From Thiobacillus sp. (GTDB taxonomy: Bacteria > Pseudomonadota > Gammaproteobacteria > Burkholderiales > Thiobacillaceae), in contig JAIBEI010000041.1 in NCBI GenBank assembly GCA_019459055.1, positions 64,863-128,862 of the forward strand: a stretch of DNA of 64,000 nt, written 5' to 3'. Both the position numbers and the translations under genes were made by a program. Below the pieces are notes generated by a model that was given only the letters and a program-made list of their open reading frames with translations, was not told where the DNA came from and did not search any database. Positions 23,861 through 32,800 of this stretch are shown here, in pieces. The stretch's first letter is position 1. Each line of letters begins with the position of its first letter.

Positions 23861-24205
23861 ATGCACAGAAGAAATTTCCTCGCCACGCTCGCGTTCGGGC
23901 TCTCTTTGGCCTTCCCAGCGGCCGGCCTGGCCCAGGGCAAGGTACTGATCACGTCCCCGGCTGACGGCGCCATTCTCGACGCGATGGACGAGAACCATCT
24001 GGTCTATGAAGTGGATCCCGGCCCGCGCGGCGATCACGTCCACGTTTACGTCGACAACCGGGAAATCGGGATATTACGCAAGCTCAAGGGCAGCTATTTA
24101 CTGGAAAGCCTGTCATCCGGCGCGCGCAATCTCTGCGTCAAAGTGGTGAACAAGGCCCACGTGCCCGTTGGCATCGAGCAGTGCGTCAAGGTCACGGTGA
24201 AATAG
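23861..24205 (+). CDS. Exported hypothetical protein
   Basis: MHRRNFLATLAFGLSLAFPAAGLAQG signal peptide; RBS aaggaggtcatc upstream. Confidence 0.65.
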   Translation: MHRRNFLATLAFGLSLAFPAAGLAQGKVLITSPADGAILDAMDENHLVYEVDPGPRGDHVHVYVDNREIGILRKLKGSYLLESLSSGARNLCVKVVNKAHVPVGIEQCVKVTVK

Positions 24206-24208
24206 GCC

Positions 24209-24619
24209 GTGGGGGGGGAAAACCTCGCCTACGCCCTGACCCAGGTGGTGCATAACTTCGGCGCGGCTGCCGTGCTCGGCGGTGCGCTGTTCGCGCTGTG
24301 GCCCGCATCCAGGCTGGAAAACGGGCGCAGCTTCGCCTGGCTGATCCTGATTGCCTGGGGCGCGCAAATCGCCAGCGGCGGGCTGTTCGGCCTCACCAGC
24401 CTCTACTACTACGGCGAGACGCCGGACCTGAGCAGCATTGCCATGGCGGCCCTCACCATCAAAGTGGCGGCGGCGGCGGCGGGATTCCTGCTTGCGGCCT
24501 TCTATCTCCTCCGCGGCCGGGAATGGGATCGCGTGCGCGTGAAACGCATCTTTTTGGGCCTGACTGCGCTGGGCGCCATCGCCCTGACGGCAGCGGCCTT
24601 CCTGCGCTGGTTTTCATAA
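24209..24619 (+). CDS. Small integral membrane protein (CopD-like)
   Basis: Four predicted TM stretches; 3 nt after the preceding gene. Confidence 0.55.
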   Translation: MGGENLAYALTQVVHNFGAAAVLGGALFALWPASRLENGRSFAWLILIAWGAQIASGGLFGLTSLYYYGETPDLSSIAMAALTIKVAAAAAGFLLAAFYLLRGREWDRVRVKRIFLGLTALGAIALTAAAFLRWFS

Positions 24620-24715
24620 GCTGCCAGGATATTGCCGGGACTGCGACCGACTGATCGCATAGATTCCGCTGCCTGCCGTCATGGTCAGCACCTGAGACTT
24701 GCGCGAGAATGCCGC

Positions 24716-25069
24716 ATGGACGTCTTCCGCATCTTTCACCTGCAATGCGCGCGCCGCCTGCCCGCGCTGCCTGAATCCCATCCCTGCTCGCGCCTGCACG
24801 GTCATTCGTTCCGGGTCGAACTCACCGTCAGCGGCGAAGTCGATCCGGCACTTGGCTGGGTGCTCGACTTCGCCGACATCGAGGCGGCCTGGCGGCCCGT
24901 TCATGCGGCGCTCGATCATCGCACCCTCAACGACATCGCCGGGCTGGAAAACCCGACCAGCGAAAACCTGGCCGTGTGGTTATGGCAGCAGATCAAACCT
25001 GTGCTGCCCGGCTTGTCGCAGGTGAGTGTGATGGAAACGCACGATTCGGGCTGCATCTACCGCGGCTAA
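24716..25069 (+). CDS. queD: 6-carboxytetrahydropterin synthase (QueD family)
   Basis: HPCSRLHGHSFRVELTVSGEVDPALGWVLDFADIE...LDHRTLND...PTSENLAVWLW. Confidence 0.9.
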   Translation: MDVFRIFHLQCARRLPALPESHPCSRLHGHSFRVELTVSGEVDPALGWVLDFADIEAAWRPVHAALDHRTLNDIAGLENPTSENLAVWLWQQIKPVLPGLSQVSVMETHDSGCIYRG

Positions 25070-25185
25070 CCGGACCCGTTCCCGACGCAGCAGCTTTTAT
25101 TGGTTCGTTGAGCCGCCTCAATAGAGCGCTGTTCTTAATGGTTATCGATCCCGGATTGTCCATTGGGCACGCGAGGTGTTCAGTA

Positions 25186-25242
25186 GTAGGGTGCGCCGTG
25201 CGCACCATGGAGCATGGATCGGTGCGCATGGCGCACCCTACG
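25186..25242. repeat. Intergenic repeat of the GTAGGGTGC...GCACCCTAC family
   Basis: gtagggtgcgccgtgcgcaccatggagcatggatcggtgcgcatggcgcaccctacg. Confidence 0.8.
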
Positions 25243-25368
25243 AGCCGCATCTACCGCGGCTTGCAGCCAGGCAAACATCAAACAGGCCTACAAGCGCTGG
25301 ATGCCGGCTCAAGCATGGTTGTTTTGTATCGGTTGACATATTCCAACAATCGTTAGAATATGTGAGGC

Positions 25369-26031
25369 ATGATCCAACGACACACCAAGGACCTGCTCTA
25401 TGAACAGGTCGCCCGCATCGGCAAGGCCGTCTCCAGCCCCAAGCGGCTGGAATTGCTGGAAGTTCTGGCGCAGGGCGAAAAAACCGTTGAGGCCCTGGCA
25501 GCCGAAGCCAGAATCGACATCAAGCTGGCGAGCGCGCACCTCAAGGTGCTGAAGGCGGCGCGGCTGGTCGAGGCACAGCGCGACGGGCGCTTCATCGCCT
25601 ATCGCCTGTCCGGCAACGACGTGAGTGCGCTATGGGTCAACCTGCGCACGGTGGCCGAAGAGCATCTGGTCGAGCTCAAGGTGGCGATGGACCAGATTTT
25701 CGCCGCGCCGGAAAATCTCAATGCCGAAACGCGGCGCTCGCTGATGGAGAAGGCGCGACGCGGCGACGTGGTGGTGATCGACGTGCGCCCGTCTGACGAA
25801 TACGCCAGCGGCCACCTGCCGTTTGCGCGCTCGATGCCGCTCGACGAGATTCTTCAGCGAATCAAGGAGCTGCCCGCCGACAAGGAAATCGTCGCCTATT
25901 GCCGCGGCCCCTTCTGCATGATGTCCGCCGAGGCCGTGGCGCTGCTGAAAGAGCACGGCTACCGCGCGCAGAAGATCGCCGACGGCACGCCGGAATGGCA
26001 GGCGGCGGGATTGCCGCTGGCCGAATCCTGA
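25369..26031 (+). CDS. ArsR-family transcriptional regulator with C-terminal rhodanese domain
   Basis: N-terminal winged HTH (SSPKRLELLEVLAQGEKTVEALAAEARIDIKLASAHLKVLKAARLV); C-terminal rhodanese (VVVIDVRPSDEYASGHLPFA...IVAYCRGPFCMMSAEAVALL). Confidence 0.92.
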   Translation: MIQRHTKDLLYEQVARIGKAVSSPKRLELLEVLAQGEKTVEALAAEARIDIKLASAHLKVLKAARLVEAQRDGRFIAYRLSGNDVSALWVNLRTVAEEHLVELKVAMDQIFAAPENLNAETRRSLMEKARRGDVVVIDVRPSDEYASGHLPFARSMPLDEILQRIKELPADKEIVAYCRGPFCMMSAEAVALLKEHGYRAQKIADGTPEWQAAGLPLAES

Positions 26032-26064
26032 ACTTTTCATAACCTTTCTCGCCAAGGAACCTTC

Positions 26065-26538
26065 ATGAACAAAACCCTGATTTCACTGTTTGCCGGCTTC
26101 GCCCTGCTGGCCGCACCGGCCCATGCGGAAGACAGCCCCGCCGTCGTCGATGCGCTTTCCGGCTACATGGACTTCGCCGAATACAGCAGCAGCCTGATCT
26201 GGCCGGAGCAGATCCCGAAGGATGACTGGAACAAGGTCTTCATCGTCGATGCGCGCGACGCCGACCAGTTCGCCAAAGAACACATCCCCGGCGCGGTCAA
26301 CATCGACTGGCGGCAGTCGGTGGCACGGCGCAGCGAACTGCCGAAAGACCGCATGGTGGTGATGTACTGCAATTCCGGCTCGCTGTCCGCGCAGGCGGTG
26401 TTCGCCCTGCGCCTGCTCGGTCACGAGAACGTGAAGGTGCTGCAGGACGGCATCGAAGGCTGGAAAGCCAAGGGCGGCTTCGAGGCCCACGCGCGCGCCA
26501 GCCAGCCCGCCGGGCACCAAAGCCCTGCCGGAAAGTGA
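26065..26538 (+). CDS. Exported rhodanese-like protein
   Basis: Signal peptide; FIVDARDADQFAKEHIPGAVNIDWR...MVVMYCNSGSLSAQAVFALRLLG. Confidence 0.88.
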   Translation: MNKTLISLFAGFALLAAPAHAEDSPAVVDALSGYMDFAEYSSSLIWPEQIPKDDWNKVFIVDARDADQFAKEHIPGAVNIDWRQSVARRSELPKDRMVVMYCNSGSLSAQAVFALRLLGHENVKVLQDGIEGWKAKGGFEAHARASQPAGHQSPAGK

Positions 26539-26579
26539 AGCGTGGCACACCTGTTGGTTTGATTTGACCGGGAGTTGAT

Positions 26580-27383
26580 ATGGACATCCTTGTGATCCTC
26601 GCCGGCGCGGCAACCGGCATCGTGCTGGGCCTGTTCGGCAGCGGCGGCTCGATCATCGCCACCCCGGCGCTGCTCTATCTGCTCGACGTGGCGCCCAAGT
26701 CGGCCATCGCCATGAGCCTGGGCATCGTCGCGGTGACCGCCACGATCGCCGCGCTGGACAACTGGAAACGCGGCAACGTGGATGTGTCGGTGGCCGCGGT
26801 GTTCGGCCTGTTCGGCGTGGTCGGCACCTACGCCGGGGCGCGCCTCGGGGTGGTGACCCCCGTAGTCATCCAGCTCGTGGTGTTCGCCCTGGTGATGTAC
26901 GCGGCGGCCTGGCGCATGCTCAAGCCGGCCCGGCTCGCCGTTCCTGCATCCGGGGGTGCAGCCATATCCGCATCCGGTGGCGCGGCCGCGCTGCCCTGCA
27001 CCGGCCTGTTCTCCCCGTGCATGGCGCACATGGCCCTGCACGGCATCGGCGTCGGCGTGCTCACCGGCTTCGTCGGCGTCGGCGGCGGTTTCCTTATCGT
27101 CCCGGCTCTGGTGCTGCTCTCGCGCATCCCCATGAAGATCGCGGTCGGCACCTCGCTCGCCATCGTCGCCGTCAAGTCCTACGCGGGCTTCGCAGGCTAC
27201 ATGGGCGCGGTGCCCATCGACTGGGCACTGATGGGCGGCTTCACCGCCGTCACCGTGGTGGCCAGCTTCGCCGGCACCCGGATCGCGCACCGCTTTTCGC
27301 AGGACGCCCTGAAGCGCGCTTTCGCGGTGTTCCTGCTGTTCGTCGCCAGCTACATTTTGCTGAAAAGCGTCATCGGCGGATAA
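26580..27383 (+). CDS. TauE/SafE-family sulfite exporter / permease
   Basis: GLFGSGGSIIATPALLYLLDVAPKSAIAMSLGIVAVTA and repeated GFVGVGGGFLIVPALVLLSRIPMKIAVGTSLAIVAVKS. Confidence 0.9.
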   Translation: MDILVILAGAATGIVLGLFGSGGSIIATPALLYLLDVAPKSAIAMSLGIVAVTATIAALDNWKRGNVDVSVAAVFGLFGVVGTYAGARLGVVTPVVIQLVVFALVMYAAAWRMLKPARLAVPASGGAAISASGGAAALPCTGLFSPCMAHMALHGIGVGVLTGFVGVGGGFLIVPALVLLSRIPMKIAVGTSLAIVAVKSYAGFAGYMGAVPIDWALMGGFTAVTVVASFAGTRIAHRFSQDALKRAFAVFLLFVASYILLKSVIGG

Positions 27384-27395
27384 CGATGGCTTTGC

Positions 27396-27665
27396 ATGGT
27401 CGTGTCGTCTCCCGGCAATCGCCCGATGGCGCTTGCACCGGCCATGCCGAGGCCCGCCAACAACGAGACCGGCAGCCGGCAGCCCGTGCACGCGATCGCC
27501 GATCTCGCCCATGCCGCAGGCGCGCTGATGCCCGTCGATGCGGCCCAGGCCGTTGGCAAGGTGGCGGTGGACGTGGAGGCGCTGGGCACCGACCTGTTGA
27601 CCCTGGTTGGCCACAAGTTCTACGCGCCCAAGGGCGTGGAGGGGCTAGCGCAGCCGCAGCCTTGA
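27396..27665 (+). pseudogene. Internal fragment of a NifS/IscS-type cysteine desulfurase
   Basis: ANNETGSRQPVHAIADLAHAAGALMPVDAAQAVGKVAVDVEALGTDLLTLVGHKFYAPKGVEGL matches the NifS core including the PLP-Lys (GHK); N- and C-terminal domains absent. Confidence 0.8.
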
Positions 27666-27690
27666 TCGGCGCCTGGCAGTCGCTCACGGC

Positions 27691-28332
27691 ATGAACCCTG
27701 CCGACTACGACGCCTGGTACGCCACCCCGCGTGGGCGCTGGCTCGGCGAAGCCGAATACGCGCTGGCCGCGCGCCTGCTCGCGGCGCAACAGGGCGACAG
27801 CCTGCTCGACGGCGGCTGCGGCACCGGCTGGTTCACCCGCCGCGCCGCCGCCGACGGGCTCGCCACAACGGGACTCGACCCCAATACCGCCTGGCTGGAT
27901 TACGCGCACGCCCACGGCAGCCCGGCATCGAACTGGGTGGAAGGCGACGCGCGCAACCTGCCGTTTGCCGACACCAGCTTCGATCACGTGCTGTCGATCG
28001 CCGCGCTGTGTTTTGTGGACGACGAGCGCCGGGCCGTGGCCGAGGCCGTGCGGGTGGCACGCCACCGCTTCGCCATCGGCTGGCTCAACCGGAGCAGCTT
28101 GCTGTATTGGCAGAAGGGCCGGGGCGGCGGCAGCGGCGCCTATCGCGGCGCCCGCTGGCATACCGCTGGCGAAGTGCGTGCGCTGTTCTCCGGCTTACCG
28201 GTGCGCAAGCTGAAATTGCGATCGGCGATTTTTCTGCCTTCCGCCACGCGCACGGCCCGCTGCCTGGAACGGGCCATCCCTGGTGCGCTGCCATGGGGCG
28301 GGCTGCTGCTGGCAACCGGCGAAAAGGCCTGA
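27691..28332 (+). CDS. SAM-dependent methyltransferase (class I)
   Basis: LLDGGCGTGWFTRRAAADGLATTGLDPNTAWL. Confidence 0.85.
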   Translation: MNPADYDAWYATPRGRWLGEAEYALAARLLAAQQGDSLLDGGCGTGWFTRRAAADGLATTGLDPNTAWLDYAHAHGSPASNWVEGDARNLPFADTSFDHVLSIAALCFVDDERRAVAEAVRVARHRFAIGWLNRSSLLYWQKGRGGGSGAYRGARWHTAGEVRALFSGLPVRKLKLRSAIFLPSATRTARCLERAIPGALPWGGLLLATGEKA

Positions 28333-28350
28333 TTCGCCGCGGCGAGGACA

Positions 28351-29673
28351 TCAACCCGGCGCGTCAGGCGTGTCCGGCGGCGCTGCTTCGGCGGGCGCAA
28401 TCGGCGTGGCGAGGATCTTGTCGATGCGCCTGCCGTCGAGATCGACCACTTCCAGCCGCCAGTTTTCCCAGGTCAGCACGTCGCCGGTCTGCGGCAACTT
28501 CCCGGACAGCCACATCACCAGACCGCTCAGCGTGTGGTAGCGGCCCTTGTCTTCTTCCGGCAGGCTTTTCAGCCCCAGCCTGTCCTTCAGTTCGGGGAGG
28601 CGGATCAGGCCGTCGAGCAGCCAGGAGCCGTCCTCGCGTCGCGTCGCCCACGCCTGGTCCAGCCTGCGCGGCTTGAATTCGCCTGCAATGGCTTCCAGCA
28701 CATCGTGCAGGGTGACCAGGCCGTTGATCTCGCCGTATTCGTCGACGACCAGCACCAGGTGGGTGTCGGACGCGCGGAACGTCCCCAGCAGGTCCAGGCC
28801 GCTGAGGCGTTCCGGCACGAACACGGCCGGCTGCAGCGAGCCGGTGAGGTTGGGCGGCGCGCCGGCCAGCATCGCATTGAGCAGCTGCCGGACGCTGAGG
28901 ACGCCCAGCACCTCGTCGAGTCCGCCGCGGCAGACCGGGAAGCGCGTGTGCTCCGATCCGGACACGCGCCGCAGGTTATCGTCCAGCGGCAGCGCGACGT
29001 CAAGATAGACAATGTCGGCGCGCGGCACCATCAGCGACTCGACCAGACGGTCGTCGAGGCGGAACACGTTGCGCACCATCTCGCGTTCCTGCTGTTCGAT
29101 CGCGCCGGAGTCCGAGCCCTCCTGCAGCAGGGCGTGGATTTCCTCCTCGATGATGTCCGTCTGATCGGGCGGACGCATGCGCAACAGGCGCAGCAGGCCA
29201 TCGGTCGACAGCGACAGAAAGCGCACGAACGGCTGCACCAGCATCGCCAGCAGCTGCATCGGACGCGCCACCCGGCAGGCAATGCGCTCGGGGTCGAGCT
29301 GGGCGATGCGTTTGGGCGCCAGTTCGCCGACGACGATCGTGACATAGGTGATGATGACCACCACCAGCGCGGTCGAGGCGATGCGACTGGCTTCCGGCTC
29401 CATGCCGAAAGACTGCAGCCATAGCGCCAGCGGCCCGGCTAGGGCAGCCTCGCCGATGATGCCGTTGAGAATGGCGATCGAGGTGATGCCGACCTGCACC
29501 GTCGACAGGAAATGCGTCGGTTCGTCGTGCAGTTTCATCGCCGCCGCAGCCGAAGCGCTGCCTTCTTCGGCCAGACGCGCGAGGCGTGCGCGCCGCGCCA
29601 CCACCAGCGCGATTTCCGACATGGCGAACACGCCGTTCAACACGATCAGTGCAGCGAGAAGCAGGATTTCCAT
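28351..29673 (-). CDS. CNNM/CBS/CorC hemolysin-type transporter family protein
   Basis: MEILLLAALIVLNGVFAMSEIALVVARRARLARLAEEG...VGELAPKRIA...CBS pair plus CorC C-terminal domain. Confidence 0.9.
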   Translation of the reverse strand: MEILLLAALIVLNGVFAMSEIALVVARRARLARLAEEGSASAAAAMKLHDEPTHFLSTVQVGITSIAILNGIIGEAALAGPLALWLQSFGMEPEASRIASTALVVVIITYVTIVVGELAPKRIAQLDPERIACRVARPMQLLAMLVQPFVRFLSLSTDGLLRLLRMRPPDQTDIIEEEIHALLQEGSDSGAIEQQEREMVRNVFRLDDRLVESLMVPRADIVYLDVALPLDDNLRRVSGSEHTRFPVCRGGLDEVLGVLSVRQLLNAMLAGAPPNLTGSLQPAVFVPERLSGLDLLGTFRASDTHLVLVVDEYGEINGLVTLHDVLEAIAGEFKPRRLDQAWATRREDGSWLLDGLIRLPELKDRLGLKSLPEEDKGRYHTLSGLVMWLSGKLPQTGDVLTWENWRLEVVDLDGRRIDKILATPIAPAEAAPPDTPDAPG

Positions 29674-29791
29674 GGCTTGATCCAGTCGAGGAAACTTGAC
29701 GGAACGGGATGATTCATTGGCTGCTTGAGCCAAGACGCACGCCACGGAATGATGGGCGCAGCCGGCCCGGATGTCCAACGCACGCAGATAA

Positions 29792-29822
29792 AAAGGCGGC
29801 GCCGGTTGACGGCACCGCCTTT
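29792..29822. terminator. Terminator-like hairpin
   Basis: aaaggcggcgccggttgacggcaccgccttt. Confidence 0.6.
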
Positions 29823-29875
29823 GCCGGCATTGCGGGAAGCGACTGAAGCCGTCTTCCTGCCCGCAGCGCTGTCAT

Positions 29876-32800
29876 TCAGCTGTAGGCTGCGGCTTTCCTG
29901 AGCAAGGTTTCGAATTCCGCGGCCGGCACCGGTCTGCTGAAGAGATAGCCTTGCATCTCGTCGCAGTGGCGCTGCTGCAGGAAGGATTTCTGCGCCTCGG
30001 TTTCGACCCCCTCGGCGATCACCCTGAGCTGCATGTCGTGCGCCATGGAAATGATGCTCTTGGCGATCGCCGCGTCGTCCGGGTCGGTGGTGATGTCACG
30101 CACGAACGACTGGTCGATCTTCAGCGTGTCGATCGGGAAGCGCTTGAGATAGCTCAGGCTCGAATAGCCGGTTCCGAAATCGTCGATCGACAGCTTGATG
30201 CCCATCGCCTTCAGTTTGCCAAGAGTGGAGATGGTTTCTTCTACGTTCTGCATGACCAGGCTCTCGGTCAGTTCCAGTTCGAGGCAGGCAGGATCGAGCC
30301 CGGTTTCACCGAGGATGGCGGCCACCCTCTCGACCAGGTCGGGCTGCCTGAACTGCCGCGCCGAGAGGTTGACCGCGACGCTGATGGGCTTGAGCCCGGC
30401 AAGCTGCAATGCCTTGTTCTGGGCGCAGGCGGTGCGCAGCACCCATTCACCGAGCGCGACAATCAGGCCGGAGTCTTCCGCCACCGGGATGAACATGGCG
30501 GGGGAAACCAGCCCCAGCTCCGGATGCCGCCAGCGCACCAGCGCCTCCATGCCGGCGATCTCGCCGCTGCGCAGGTCGACCTGCGGCTGGTAGTGGAGCA
30601 GGAATTCGTCGCGTTCCAGCGCATGGTGAAGGCCGTTTTCCAGCACCAGCCGCTCCATCGCCCTGACGTTCATTTCGGTGGAGTAGTACTGGGCGTTGTT
30701 GCGGCCCAGTTCCTTGGCGCGGTACATGGCAGCATCGGCGTTTTTCAGCAGCGTCTGCCGATCCTCGCCATCCTTGGGATAAGACGCGATGCCAATGCTG
30801 CAGGTGATGCGCAGCGCGCGCCCGTTGATGTCGAAAGGCGCCGACATCGCCTTGAGAATTTTTTGCATGACGATCGGCACATCGTCGTCTTCCCTGATTT
30901 CCGACAGAACCAGGACAAACTCGTCGCCCCCCTGGCGCGACACGGTGTCGCCTTCGCGCACGCTGCCAGCAAGACGGGCGGCAACCTGGGTCAGCAGTGC
31001 GTCGCCGGCATCGTGGCCGAGGCTGTCGTTGATGTTCTTGAAATTGTCCAGATCGATGAACAAGACCGCCAGGCTGCGACCAATGCGGCGCGCGGAGATC
31101 AGCGCCTGGCTCAGGCGATCCTGGAACAGGTTGCGGTTGGCAAGCCCGGTCAGCGTATCGTAATTGGCTTGATATTCCAGCCGGGTCTCATGGGTCTTAC
31201 GCTCGGTGATGTCGTTCTGAATGCCTACAAAATGCGTGACCTTGCCGCTTTCATCACGCACCGGCGCGATCAGCAGTTCGTTCCAGAACAGGCTGCCGTC
31301 CTTGCGGTAATTCCGCAGCACCGCATGCCCTTCGCGCTGCTCGCGGATGGCCTGGCGCAGTTCCTCAACCTCGGGCTGGTCGGTATCCTCGTTCTGCAGG
31401 AAATTGCAGTTTCGCCCCAGCGCCTCCTCCTGCGAATAGCCGGTAATACGCTCGAACGCCGGATTGGTGTAGATCAGCGGATTGCCCGGTACTTCGGCGT
31501 CGGTGATGAGGATGGCGTTGACGCTGGATTCGATGGCGCGCTCCCACATGCGCAGCTTTTCCTCCTGATGTTTGCGTTCGGTGACATCCTCCTTCACGGC
31601 GATGAAATGGGTGATCTCCCCTGCCGCGTTTTTCAATGCCGAAATCACTTCGGATTCCCAGAACAGGTCGCCACTCTTTTTCCGGTTGCGCAGCTCGCCG
31701 CGCCATTCCTCCCCCGCCTGTAAAGTTTTCCACAACTTTTGGTAGTGTTCCGCCGGAGTCAGTCCGGATTTGAGCATGCCTGGCGACTGCCCCACTGCTT
31801 CCTCCAGTGAATAGCCGGTCACCTTGGTGAAGGCTGGATTGACATACTCAATAATGCCGTTGCGGTCGGCGATGATTACCGAGTTGCCGGTTTCTTCCAC
31901 CACCCGGGAAAGCTTGCGCACCTTGTCTTCTGCCAGTTTGCGTTCGGTGACGTCGTAGCAAGCCCCGATATAGCCTGCGAAATTTCCGTTCAGATCCTCA
32001 TACGGCGCGCCGTTGCTCATGAGCCAGCGATATTCCCCGTCATGACGGCGCAGCCGGAACCCGATCTCATATGGCTCGCGCTTGCCGAACGCTTCCAGAT
32101 AAACCGTGCGGCAGCGGTCCAGATCGTCGGGATGTACAGCCTCCGCCCAGCCATTCCCCAGTTCCTGCTCCAGCTTGCGGCCGGTAAAATCGAGCCAGGT
32201 CTTGTTGAAATAATCGCAATTCCCGTCGGCACCCGAGCGCCAGACCATGTGTGGAAAGTGCTGGAGCAGCTTGAGGTGAAAATCGCGCGACCGGGTCAGC
32301 CGCGATTCGAGTTCGATCCGCTCGCCGATATCGCGGGCAATGCTGGAAACAAAATTGACTGCACCATTCTCATCCCTGTGGGCGATGACCACCTGCGAAA
32401 CGGGGATCTCCCGGCCATCGCGGCACAGCAGAGCGGTTTCTCCCAGCCAGATGCCGTCGCGCGCGGCGGTCGGCAGGGCGACCCGTGCAAGCACCGTGCC
32501 GCCCCATTCCGGGTAGCAATCCTCCAGCTTCAGGCCGGCGATGTCGTCCGTCTGGCCGATGCCGAGCATCCGGCGGCCAGCAGCATTGATGTACAGCATC
32601 CTGCCTTCGGGCGTAAAGGTGCCGACGAAATCCGGCGTGGCCTCAATGATTGTCGCCAGCCGTCCACGCGACAGCTGGGCACGGCTGCGCCCCAGGTAGG
32701 AACGAAGCATTTCTCCCAGCGACTTGACCAGCGCCTGCTCTTCCTCAAGAAAAGCGTTTTCGCCCGCCGGGCACGCGTCCAGGCGGAACGCTTCGAGCGC

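Noticed and set aside
25369-28332. Genomic island or prophage around the rhodanese/TauE cluster
   Set aside because: No integrase, transposase, att duplication or tRNA junction seen; only short intergenic repeats nearby.
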